A DNA stretch of 34,037 nucleotides, from contig JABDNT010000032.1 in assembly GCA_013043685.1 (NCBI GenBank), positions 1 to 34,037 on the forward strand, read 5' to 3'. Every line of letters starts with the position of its first letter. Positions within the stretch are counted from its first letter, which is position 1. This DNA is from Flavobacteriaceae bacterium. Its GTDB lineage: Bacteria; Bacteroidota; Bacteroidia; Flavobacteriales; Flavobacteriaceae. A program made the translations under genes and the position numbers. Of the stretch, positions 15,035 to 22,414 are shown in pieces. The notes beneath the pieces were generated by a model, which was not told where the DNA came from, did not search any database, and saw only the letters and a program-made list of their open reading frames with translations.

Positions 15035-16563
15035 TGCTAAAAAAAGAGGATCTGCAACAGATAAAAGAATACGGGCTACCCCTGCAAAAAGTTTACCAAC
15101 AATTAGAGACCTTTTCCTTAGGTATTCCACCAGTTAATATAGTAACCGCGGCATCGGTAGGAAATGGAATTGAAGTTATTCCCAAGGAGAGCCATCAGAA
15201 ACTGGTAGATCTCTATGAGGATCGCAAGGATAAACTCGATATTGTAAAGTTTGTTCCTGCCTCGGGAGCAGCGACACGAATGTTCGCTTTTTTGTACAAT
15301 TTTCTGGAGCATTATGACCCCGAAGCAGAAACCCTCGGCAAGTTTTTAAAGCGACAGCCATCTCCTGCACTTGAAACCTTTATGAAATACATGAAAGATT
15401 TTGCATTTATCAATGATGTACGAAAGAAGATACGGCAAAATTATCCCGACTATAAGAAAAGCACCACGGGCCAACGGATGACCTGGTTTATACAGACCAT
15501 GCTGGAACCAAAAAACCTTAATTATTCTAACCTTCCGAAGGGATTGATCCCCTTTCACAAATATTCGAAATATTATACAACGGCCTTTGAAGAACAATTA
15601 TATGAAGCTGCTTTTTATGCAGCTGCGCATGACGATGCTTATCTGCATTTCACTTTCTCCGAAAAGCATGTTCCTTTTTTTAAAAAAGAATTCGAAACCG
15701 TCCGAAAGCGCGTAAGTAAGAAGACTAAAACCGATTTCCATATATCGTATTCCTTCCAAAAACCCGAAACGGATACACTGGCAGTTACTATGGATAATAA
15801 TCCCTATCGCGACAGCAAAGGTAAGCTTGTTTTCAGGCCGTCGGGGCATGGTGCGCTGCTTGAAAATTTAAATGATATTGATTCGGACCTGATCTTTATC
15901 AAGAACATAGACAATGTGGTGACGGAAGAATATGTGGAAACCATTGCATTTTATAAAAAACTCCTCGCTGGCAAGTTACTTTGGATACAAAAGAAGGTGT
16001 TCCATTATCTGCTCGATCTTGAGAAAGAAGAAGTAGAAGAAGAAGTTCTCAGGGAGATTCGTTCTTTCATGTGGAATGAACTAAGCATTAAAGATATCCC
16101 GATAGACCAGGATAAGTTGATGAACATTTTAAACAGACCCATACGAGTTTGCGGTGTGGTAAAGAATACCGGAGCTCCTGGCGGTGGTCCATTTTGGGTG
16201 AGGGAAGAGGACGGTAAAGTGAGTCTGCAAATAGTGGAAAAATCTCAGATCGATATGGATGATCCACATAAGTCGGCTATTGTTAATGACGCCACGCATT
16301 TCAACCCGGTGGATATTATATGTGGAGTACGTGACTTCAAGGGAAAGAAATTCGACCTGAGGTTGTTCAGCGATCCGCGTGCCGGCATCATAGCAAATAA
16401 ATCTGATGGAGGAACTCCTATTAAGGCATTGGAATTACCGGGACTCTGGAACGGGGGTATGGCTAAATGGAATACTGCTTTTGTTGAGGTGCCTTTGGTA
16501 ACTTTCAACCCTGTTAAGACGGTAAACGATCTCCTGAGCAAAGAGCATCGACCTAACGCCTGA
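15034..16563 (+). CDS. DUF4301 protein, likely nucleotidyltransferase-fold
   Basis: The 509-residue cytosolic protein belongs to the Bacteroidota DUF4301 family, with no established function. It carries pieces that resemble sugar-phosphate nucleotidyltransferases. PASGAATRM (75-83) sits where G.GTRM binds nucleotide, LPKGLIPF (167-174) resembles the PK.LLPV segment, and FSEKH (208-212) follows. RPSGHG (268-273) with IFIKNIDN (287-294) resembles the P.GHG and IDN motifs of UDP-sugar pyrophosphorylases. IVEKSQI (400-406) is like their VVEYSEI. The enzyme activity is inference. It overlaps its neighbours by one base on each side, so it is translated with the kinase and arfB. Confidence 0.8.
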   Translation: MLKKEDLQQIKEYGLPLQKVYQQLETFSLGIPPVNIVTAASVGNGIEVIPKESHQKLVDLYEDRKDKLDIVKFVPASGAATRMFAFLYNFLEHYDPEAETLGKFLKRQPSPALETFMKYMKDFAFINDVRKKIRQNYPDYKKSTTGQRMTWFIQTMLEPKNLNYSNLPKGLIPFHKYSKYYTTAFEEQLYEAAFYAAAHDDAYLHFTFSEKHVPFFKKEFETVRKRVSKKTKTDFHISYSFQKPETDTLAVTMDNNPYRDSKGKLVFRPSGHGALLENLNDIDSDLIFIKNIDNVVTEEYVETIAFYKKLLAGKLLWIQKKVFHYLLDLEKEEVEEEVLREIRSFMWNELSIKDIPIDQDKLMNILNRPIRVCGVVKNTGAPGGGPFWVREEDGKVSLQIVEKSQIDMDDPHKSAIVNDATHFNPVDIICGVRDFKGKKFDLRLFSDPRAGIIANKSDGGTPIKALELPGLWNGGMAKWNTAFVEVPLVTFNPVKTVNDLLSKEHRPNA

Positions 16564-16967
16564 TGGAATCGGAACAGGTTATAAAAGAACTTAGGTTTAA
16601 GGCCATACGCAGCAGCGGGCCCGGGGGCCAGCATGTGAATAAGTCTTCCAGCAAGATAGAAGTACAATTCAATATTGAAAATTCCGAAGCCTTTTCAGAA
16701 AAAGAAAGAGAGCGACTGCGGGATCGGCTCGCAAAGCGCATCACTTCGGATGGCTTAATAATATTGCAGTGCGGAGAAACCCGAAGTCAACATAGGAACA
16801 AGGCCATTGTGGTGCAGCGACTACTAGATCTTCTCGCACAAAACCTGAAAGTAAAAAAGAAACGAAAAAAGACGAAACCTTCCAAAACAGCAATTGAAAA
16901 ACGACTTAAAGTGAAGAAGCAACAGGCGTTGAAAAAATCGAGCCGAAGGCCTCCCAAAATAGAATAA
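16563..16967 (+). CDS. arfB: ArfB-type peptidyl-tRNA hydrolase (ribosome rescue)
   Basis: ArfB (YaeJ) frees ribosomes stalled on mRNAs without a stop codon. It hydrolyses peptidyl-tRNA with its GGQ motif while a basic tail probes the empty mRNA channel. The 134-residue protein has SSGPGGQHVNKSSSK (17-31) with Gly21-Gly22-Gln23, then ETRSQHRNKAIVVQRLLDLL. A Lys/Arg-rich tail runs from about 95 to 134. There is no codon-recognition domain, so it is not RF1/RF2. The length is close to E. coli ArfB (140). It is the last gene of the overlapping chain from 12518 and ends just before the TPP-riboswitch promoter. Confidence 0.92.
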   Translation: MESEQVIKELRFKAIRSSGPGGQHVNKSSSKIEVQFNIENSEAFSEKERERLRDRLAKRITSDGLIILQCGETRSQHRNKAIVVQRLLDLLAQNLKVKKKRKKTKPSKTAIEKRLKVKKQQALKKSSRRPPKIE

Positions 16968-16972
16968 TTACC

Positions 16973-16980
16973 TAACTTTG
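16973..16980 (+). promoter_or_regulatory. -7 box of the TPP-riboswitch transcript
   Basis: TAACTTTG matches TAnnTTTG and ends a few bases before the aptamer, so transcription would start near 16985-16988 with P1. No good TTG is seen at -33. Confidence 0.55.
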
Positions 16981-16987
16981 CGACACG

Positions 16988-17064
16988 TCTCTAAGGGGTG
17001 CTTTTAATATGTAAAGGCTGAGATCATACCCATTGAACCTGGGCGGGTAATGCTGCCGAGGGAT
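16988..17064 (+). promoter_or_regulatory. TPP (THI-box) riboswitch aptamer
   Basis: The conserved THI-box pieces occur in order: GGGGTGC (16995-17001), CTGAGA (17018-17023), ATACCC (17026-17031), GAACCTG (17035-17041) and GGGTAATGC (17045-17053). GGGGT pairs with the ACCC side to form P2. TCTC near 16988 can pair with GAGGGA near 17058-17063 as P1. It senses thiamine pyrophosphate and sits 120 bases upstream of the TonB-dependent receptor gene. Confidence 0.95.
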
Positions 17065-17094
17065 AAAGAATCGCTAAGGTTCTTTCAATGTACC

Positions 17095-17126
17095 CCTATT
17101 AGCTCTATGATCTAATAGGTTTTTTT
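17095..17126 (+). terminator. Riboswitch-controlled intrinsic terminator
   Basis: CCTATTAG (17095-17102) pairs with CTAATAGG (17112-17119), with a nine-base loop and seven Ts after it, between the TPP aptamer and the receptor gene. AGGGGT of the aptamer (16994-16999) can pair with ACCCCT (17092-17097), which would open the terminator when TPP is absent. A small hairpin AAAGAA/TTCTTT (17065-17085) lies between. Confidence 0.8.
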
Positions 17127-17182
17127 ATTTTATTATTTATCGGAATAACAGCCCCTTTTATTCGTATTTAAAATTTATACGG

Positions 17183-19360
17183 ATGAAGTTGTTATCATTT
17201 ATTGTGTTGTTTTTCATTGGTTTTACCTTGGTTCAGGCTCAGGAAAAAACCGTCGATTCAACTCAAGTTGAAAATCTGGATGAAGTGCTGGTCCAGGCAA
17301 TAAGAGTAAAGGAAGATGCGCCAATCACCCACTCTAATGTGGACAAGGAGGAACTGCAGAAGCGTAACCTTGGACAGGACATTCCTCTCTTGCTGAATTA
17401 TTTACCGTCTGTAGTCACGGCAAGTGATGCCGGGGCTGGCGTGGGTTATACCTATATAAGAGTGCGAGGAAGTGATGCCTCCCGCGTAAATGTTACCCTT
17501 AATGGTATTCCCTTTAACGATGCGGAAAGCCAGGGAACGTTCTGGGTGAACCTCCCGGACTTTGCCTCGTCGGTTCAAAGTCTTCAGTTACAACGCGGAG
17601 TAGGAACTTCCACCAATGGATCGGGTGCTTTTGGTGCAAGTCTGAATATTCTAACAGATGCTATTTCCGAAAAGGCTTATGTAGAGTTGGCAAATTCATT
17701 CGGATCGTATAACACCCGGAAACATACAGTAAGATTCAGCACAGGACTCCTTGACGATCATATTGAGTTCTCCGGCCGATTATCCAACATCACTTCCGAT
17801 GGATATATCGACCGCGCTACTTCAGACCTGAAGTCGTATTTTCTTCAAGCCGCCTATAAAGACCGAAATACATTACTGAAGCTCATTACATTCGGTGGGC
17901 GAGAGGAGACTTACCAGGCGTACTTCGGTATAGACGGAGAAACCCTTGCTATCGACAGGACATTTAATCCGGCGGGTATTTATACAGACGACAACGGTAA
18001 TATTCGTTTTTATGATAATGAAGTGGATAATTACGCCCAGGACCATTACCAGGCGCTATGGAACCAGCGGTTCAACAATAAATGGCGAACGAATGTATCG
18101 TTGAACTATACCTACGGCAGGGGATATTTTGAACAATTCGTTGAAGACGGAGACCTGGAGTTTCACGGAATAACCCCGATTGAAATAGGAGGTGAAACCA
18201 TTACCACTTCTGACCTTGTTCGCCGACGTTGGCTGGACAATGACTTCTATGCAGTGAATGCCAATGTGAGTTATACAGAAAGTGAATTCGACATTACTTC
18301 AGGAGCGTTTTACAGCTTCTACGACGGAGATCACTTTGGAGAGGTTATCTGGTCTCGATTCGCAGGGAATGCGGAGATCAGGGATCGCTATTATTTTGGT
18401 ATAGGAGAAAAAAGTGAGTTCACGGTATTTTCTAAAGCAAACTGGCAAATTGATAGCCAATGGAGTGTTTTTGCAGATTTACAGGGACGTTTTATTAATT
18501 ATGAAACCACCGGGATCACAGCAGATAAGTTTCCATTAAATGTGGATGAAACCTATGATTTCTTTAATCCGAAAGCAGGTATTTCTTTTGAATTTAATTC
18601 CAACAACCAGTTTTATGCCTCTTTCGGAAGGGCAAATCGCGAACCCAGAAGAAGTGATTTTGAGCAGGGAATTTTTACTCCTGAAAGCCTGAATGATTAC
18701 GAGTTGGGATGGCGATATAATTCGGAAAAGGTACAGGTAAACTCCAATGCATATTTTATGGATTACCGGGATCAATTGGTGCTAACCGGTGCAATAGACG
18801 ATGTTGGGGCCCCTATTCGTGCAACCAGTGGTAAAAGTTATCGTTTGGGCCTCGAAGTGGACGCCGAGATTATAATCGGGCCAAAACTTAAAATAAGACC
18901 AAACATAGCTTTAAGTACCAATAAAAATGTTGATTTCGTTACTTCCAGGGATGGATCCCTGGTCAACCTTGGAAGTACCAATATTTCATTTTCACCGGAC
19001 CTTGTTGCAGGAAACATTATAGAATATAATCCTGTAGAGAACCTTCAAATTGCATTCCTGTCGAAATATGTTGGGGAACAGTACATGGGAAATATCGACA
19101 GTGAAGTGTCTAAATTAGACAGTTATTTTATTAATGACCTGAATTTGATCTATCGCCTGGAGAATGTTCCTGTTGCCAGGGAAATCACCCTTTCTGCTAT
19201 TGTGAATAACCTGTTCAATGTGGAATATGTGTCCAATGGATACTTCTTTACTTTCGATGATGACTTCAGCGATCCGGGTACGATAACAACAATAGAGGGC
19301 GCTGGATTTTATCCGCAGGCTACCACCAACTTCTTAATTGGCGCTACCGTATTGTTCTAA
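17183..19360 (+). CDS. TonB-dependent outer-membrane receptor under TPP control (thiamine-uptake candidate)
   Basis: The 725-residue protein has a signal peptide (cleavage likely after VQA, residue 19) and a TonB-box-like region near NLDEVLVQAIRV. A plug domain (about 45-165) contains YIRVRGSDASRVNVTLNGIPFND and GVGTSTNGSGAFGASLNI. A 22-strand beta-barrel fills the rest, with NEPRRSDFE-type barrel signatures (N.EPRRSDF near 486) and a terminal aromatic residue (VLF). It lacks the N-terminal CarboxypepD-like domain of SusC proteins, and no SusD gene follows, so it is not a glycan receptor. The TPP riboswitch suggests thiamine or a precursor as ligand. Its stop codon overlaps that of the convergent lipoprotein gene. 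Confidence 0.9.
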   Translation: MKLLSFIVLFFIGFTLVQAQEKTVDSTQVENLDEVLVQAIRVKEDAPITHSNVDKEELQKRNLGQDIPLLLNYLPSVVTASDAGAGVGYTYIRVRGSDASRVNVTLNGIPFNDAESQGTFWVNLPDFASSVQSLQLQRGVGTSTNGSGAFGASLNILTDAISEKAYVELANSFGSYNTRKHTVRFSTGLLDDHIEFSGRLSNITSDGYIDRATSDLKSYFLQAAYKDRNTLLKLITFGGREETYQAYFGIDGETLAIDRTFNPAGIYTDDNGNIRFYDNEVDNYAQDHYQALWNQRFNNKWRTNVSLNYTYGRGYFEQFVEDGDLEFHGITPIEIGGETITTSDLVRRRWLDNDFYAVNANVSYTESEFDITSGAFYSFYDGDHFGEVIWSRFAGNAEIRDRYYFGIGEKSEFTVFSKANWQIDSQWSVFADLQGRFINYETTGITADKFPLNVDETYDFFNPKAGISFEFNSNNQFYASFGRANREPRRSDFEQGIFTPESLNDYELGWRYNSEKVQVNSNAYFMDYRDQLVLTGAIDDVGAPIRATSGKSYRLGLEVDAEIIIGPKLKIRPNIALSTNKNVDFVTSRDGSLVNLGSTNISFSPDLVAGNIIEYNPVENLQIAFLSKYVGEQYMGNIDSEVSKLDSYFINDLNLIYRLENVPVAREITLSAIVNNLFNVEYVSNGYFFTFDDDFSDPGTITTIEGAGFYPQATTNFLIGATVLF

Positions 19361-19794
19361 TTACTAACCTGTAGATTGTCTCCTGTTCGGATTGCCCTGT
19401 ACTGCTGCATGGGATAAGAATTCGTATTGGTCTTGTGTTGTCCGGTTACGATATCGTATTCATTATTATCGGCTTCACACGGGCAGCTGGCAATAATCCC
19501 TTCAATGGTCATTCGGGAACAACCACTAGGCGGATGATTAGGGTCACTTAGTTCCGATGCAGTATACAAGCTGTTATTCACATTATAGATCACAATGCCT
19601 TTAATTCCCTGTTGATTGATAATTATACTATTTCCGGGAAATTTTAGCGGATCATACTGCGGAAGGTTGAGATTAAGATTCAAATTAACGATAGGATCTA
19701 TTAAAAACGGATTGTCATCCTGAACTCCACCATCGTCACTCTTACAGGAAGCCAGTAAAATCAATACACACATGGCAAATAGCTTCATTTTCAT
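19357..19794 (-). CDS. Lipoprotein with degenerate Rieske-like domain
   Basis: The 145-residue product has a lipoprotein signal with lipobox LLASC (Cys17) and KSDDGG after it. An Asn/Leu-rich segment near 33-45 follows, then a domain resembling Rieske ferredoxins from Bacteroidota: GIKGIVIYNVNNSLYTAS, GCSRMTIEG (91-99), CPCEADNNEYD (104-114) and VTGQ. Rieske clusters need C-x-H and C-x-x-H. Here the second site reads C-P-C-E and the first has no clear C-x-H, so a normal [2Fe-2S] cluster is unlikely. I chose the ATG at 19794 because it puts the signal peptide at the N-terminus; 19788 is equally possible. It overlaps the receptor gene tail-to-tail by four bases. Confidence 0.75.
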   Translation of the reverse strand: MKMKLFAMCVLILLASCKSDDGGVQDDNPFLIDPIVNLNLNLNLPQYDPLKFPGNSIIINQQGIKGIVIYNVNNSLYTASELSDPNHPPSGCSRMTIEGIIASCPCEADNNEYDIVTGQHKTNTNSYPMQQYRAIRTGDNLQVSN

Positions 19795-19851
19795 TTCTAG
19801 CAAATTTTGGATCAGCAAAGTACGAAAAATCAGTAAAAACAAATTTTTTAG

Positions 19852-19859
19852 TATCTTTG
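19852..19859 (+). promoter_or_regulatory. -7 box of greA
   Basis: TATCTTTG matches TAnnTTTG, giving a start near 19866 and a leader of about 52 bases before the greA ATG. The -33 box is not clear. Confidence 0.5.
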
Positions 19860-19865
19860 GCATAC

Positions 19866-19892
19866 AAAATCCCGTCGTGTATGGGATTTTTT
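19866..19892 (+). terminator. Terminator-like hairpin in the greA leader
   Basis: AAAATCCC (19866-19873) pairs perfectly with GGGATTTT (19883-19890), has a nine-base loop and runs into six Ts. It lies between the greA -7 box and start codon, so it would form as soon as transcription begins. It could be an attenuator of greA or a stop for read-through from the receptor gene. Confidence 0.6.
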
Positions 19893-19917
19893 GTGTTTTA
19901 GTTAAAACGATGAAGTT

Positions 19918-20394
19918 ATGAGTAAAGTATCCTATTATACTGCGGAAGGACTAAAAAAATTAAGAGATGAACTTAATCAGCTTAAGGATGTTGAACGCCC
20001 CAAGGCTTCTCAGGCCATTGCGGATGCCAGGGATAAGGGGGATTTGAGTGAAAATGCCGAGTACGATGCCGCCAAGGAAGCTCAGGGTTTATTGGAAATG
20101 CGAATTTCAAAAATGGAAGAAACGCTCGCTAATGCGAGGTTAATAGATGAATCGGCACTGGATACTTCCAAAGTATTGGTGCATTCTACTGTTAAAATTA
20201 AGAACCAGGTAAATGGCATGGAAATGACGTATAAACTGGTTGCGCAAAGTGAAGCCGATCTCAAAACCGGTAAAATTTCTGTAGATTCACCTATCGGTAA
20301 AGGATTGCTTGGGAAAGAAGTGGGCGATACGGCCGAAATTCAGGTCCCTAATGGTACTATGAAGTTTGATATTATGGAAATAAGCCGTGATTAG
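19918..20394 (+). CDS. greA: Transcription elongation factor GreA
   Basis: GreA enters the RNA polymerase secondary channel and triggers cleavage of backtracked RNA. The 158-residue protein has the coiled-coil N-terminal domain (about 1-75) with GLKKLRDELNQLKDVERPKASQAIADARDKGDLSENAEYDAAKE. The acidic tip residues are in DLSENAEYD (about 42-50). The C-terminal FKBP-like domain contains SPIGKGLLGKEVGD. The length matches E. coli GreA. The HIT-family gene starts at the base after its stop, so the two form an operon. A terminator-like hairpin lies in its leader. Confidence 0.95.
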   Translation: MSKVSYYTAEGLKKLRDELNQLKDVERPKASQAIADARDKGDLSENAEYDAAKEAQGLLEMRISKMEETLANARLIDESALDTSKVLVHSTVKIKNQVNGMEMTYKLVAQSEADLKTGKISVDSPIGKGLLGKEVGDTAEIQVPNGTMKFDIMEISRD

Positions 20395-20784
20395 ATGAGC
20401 ACAATTTTCACAAAAATTATCAATGGAGAGATTCCCAGTTACAAAGTAGCTGAGGATGAACACTTTTTTGCCTTCCTCGATATAAATCCCAATACCAGGG
20501 GCCATACGCTATGTGTACCTAAACAGGAAGTGAATAAACTTTTCGATCTTGACAAGGATACCTATGAAGGATTGATGCGTTTCTCTTACAAGGTTGCGAA
20601 GGCAATTGAACGATCAGTACCCTGTGATAGAATCGGGATGGCTGTGATCGGCCTTGAAGTACCCCATGTGCATGTTCATTTGATTCCTATCAATGAAATG
20701 AAGGATATGACCTTCCAACATAAGACTCCGGTGCCAGCCGAAGAAATGAAGGCGCTTGCAGAACAAATTCAGCAAAATCTTTAA
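20395..20784 (+). CDS. HIT family (histidine triad) protein
   Basis: HIT proteins hydrolyse nucleoside phosphoramidates or related bonds. The 129-residue protein has TIFTKIINGEIPSYKV at the start and NPNTRGHTLCVPK (31-43). The triad HVHVHLIP has His91, His93 and His95, the last acting as nucleophile in the family. The length and order match Hint-type enzymes. The physiological substrate is unknown. It begins directly after the greA stop codon and is convergent with the gene at 20786, with one base between the stops and no terminator. Confidence 0.92.
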   Translation: MSTIFTKIINGEIPSYKVAEDEHFFAFLDINPNTRGHTLCVPKQEVNKLFDLDKDTYEGLMRFSYKVAKAIERSVPCDRIGMAVIGLEVPHVHVHLIPINEMKDMTFQHKTPVPAEEMKALAEQIQQNL

Positions 20785-20785
20785 A

Positions 20786-21124
20786 CTATTTCAGAAGGTA
20801 GATAACTATTCCTATTATAATTGCATCCAGAATAATTATAAAATAGGCAAGTGGCTTAAGCTTTATTCCTGTAGGTTTTGGTTTGGCTAATTTGCGATTG
20901 TATTCGTAAACACGTTCAAGATCTTCATTCCAGCTCACGGGATAAATAGTTGTATCGCAACTATTGCAACGCATAACAGAATTGATGTTCTTCGACGCTT
21001 TACTGTAGAATCTATTCTCGTTTTCAATCTGTGTGAAGGTAAGCTCCAGGCTATCGGCCAGGGAGCATTCCGGGCAATTATTTTTCAGTTTTGCAGTATG
21101 GAGTATATGAGAGGTCTCAGGCAT
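20786..21124 (-). CDS. Zinc-ribbon protein with C-terminal membrane anchor
   Basis: I do not recognise a named family. The 112-residue protein has two CxxC knuckles, Cys17-Pro-Glu-Cys20 and Cys53-Asn-Ser-Cys56, which fit a zinc ribbon. A charged stretch follows, then one hydrophobic helix at the C-terminus (about 92-111, YFIIILDAIIIGIVIYLL). It has no signal peptide, so the ribbon probably faces the cytosol. It starts one base after the histidine kinase stop codon and is surely co-transcribed with it. That suggests a role in the same signalling path, which is inference. Confidence 0.7.
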   Translation of the reverse strand: MPETSHILHTAKLKNNCPECSLADSLELTFTQIENENRFYSKASKNINSVMRCNSCDTTIYPVSWNEDLERVYEYNRKLAKPKPTGIKLKPLAYFIIILDAIIIGIVIYLLK

Positions 21125-21125
21125 C

Positions 21126-22307
21126 TTATCGGATTATTTTTAATAGGATCTCCATCGTGGTTCCTTCACCTATGGTGCTTTTCAGGACCCTGATCTTACC
21201 TAGGTGATACTCTTCAATTATTCTCCTTACTAATGAAAGCCCCAGTCCCCAACCTCTCGTTTTCGTTGTATACCCGGGAGTGAACACCTTTCTGAAATTT
21301 CTTTTCTGGATTCCTTTTCCCGTATCACTTATTAGTAAGCGCGCATGTCTTGATGTAGCCTCAATGCTTATGCTGATCTTTCCTTTCCCTTTCATAGCAT
21401 CGATAGCATTCTTTACCAGATTTTCGATCGTCCAGCCATATAACTGTGGATTTAATTCTACAAACACCGGATGCACGGGAAGATGAAGGTCGAATTCTAT
21501 TAATTTTGAAGTCCGGCTTTTGAGATAGTCGAAAGATTGCCGGGTTTCGGCGACGATATCTGTCTTGGTAAGGGCTGGGACCGAACCGATTTTGGAGAAT
21601 CGTTCGGTAATGGTCTTTAACCTATCAATATCCTTTTCAATTTCTTCGATATAGCTGGCATTGACCTTCTCCTCTTTAAGGATCTCTGCCCAGCCAACAA
21701 GGGATGATAATGGAGTCCCTATTTGGTGTGCGGTTTCCTTGGCCATTCCAGCCCAAAGTTTATTTTGTTCTGAAGATTTTGAGGTTTGAAAGAAGAAATA
21801 TAAAGCCGTAAAAAAGAGTACAATGATTAAGATCAATGCAATCGGATAGTATTTGAGCTTATTGATGATAGGAGAATTACCATAATAGATCGTTTGTAAA
21901 ATCTCATCGTTAAATCGAATGGGTATGGGTTTATATTCTGAAGTGAACTGCTCGGCCAGCTGCTTTCTGTTTTCCCTTAGTTTTTCCGGATCTGTTTCGT
22001 TTTCTTCTATGTTCCTTACATCGTACGAATCTTCTTTATGACTATACACCACCATTGGCGTAGTAATGTTACTTTGAAGCACCTGTAATACAATATTACT
22101 TATATCTTCATCAGATTCCAGGTCGGTTTGCGCAAATTCATTCTGTGCGGCCGCCCATATTTGCATTTTACTCCGCTCGTTATCCTTTAATTCATTGAAG
22201 AACACATAAGTATTCCACAGGATCAGTGAAATGATGAAGATGGAAAGGAAAACGAAGAACCAACGTAGGACTGCCTTTTTATTCTGCATACTTAAGTATT
22301 TCTTCAT
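21126..22307 (-). CDS. Membrane sensor histidine kinase, orphan
   Basis: The 393-residue protein has two transmembrane segments (about 12-33 and 155-178) framing a periplasmic sensor part of about 120 residues. The H-box ETAHQIGTPLSSLVGWAEIL contains the phosphorylated His. An HATPase domain has the N-box ENLVKNAIDAM, DTGKGI, a TTK.RGWGLGLSL G2 box, and VRRIIEEYHLG. No HAMP domain or receiver is present, and no response regulator lies in the window. The ATG at 22307 is chosen because it places MKKYLS before the first membrane segment; an upstream in-frame ATG at 22349 would add an unlikely 14 residues. It is co-transcribed with the zinc-ribbon gene. Confidence 0.9.
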   Translation of the reverse strand: MKKYLSMQNKKAVLRWFFVFLSIFIISLILWNTYVFFNELKDNERSKMQIWAAAQNEFAQTDLESDEDISNIVLQVLQSNITTPMVVYSHKEDSYDVRNIEENETDPEKLRENRKQLAEQFTSEYKPIPIRFNDEILQTIYYGNSPIINKLKYYPIALILIIVLFFTALYFFFQTSKSSEQNKLWAGMAKETAHQIGTPLSSLVGWAEILKEEKVNASYIEEIEKDIDRLKTITERFSKIGSVPALTKTDIVAETRQSFDYLKSRTSKLIEFDLHLPVHPVFVELNPQLYGWTIENLVKNAIDAMKGKGKISISIEATSRHARLLISDTGKGIQKRNFRKVFTPGYTTKTRGWGLGLSLVRRIIEEYHLGKIRVLKSTIGEGTTMEILLKIIR

Positions 22308-22400
22308 CACCGTACCTATCGGATATGAAGTTCGATAAATATAAAGCAAATATGTTAATATTATTGTCCTTACAAATTTTTACAAGCCTTAGGGTTTGGG

Positions 22401-22408
22401 TACATTTG
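22401..22408 (+). promoter_or_regulatory. Candidate -7 box of the flavin reductase-like gene
   Basis: TACATTTG matches TAnnTTTG and ends six bases before the ATG at 22415, so the transcript would be leaderless or nearly so. TTTT instead of TTTG stands 20 bases upstream. Confidence 0.5.
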
Positions 22409-22414
22409 TAGGCT

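Noticed and set aside
17183-19360. SusC-type glycan receptor
   Set aside because: No CarboxypepD-like N-terminal domain, no SusD partner, and a TPP riboswitch in front.
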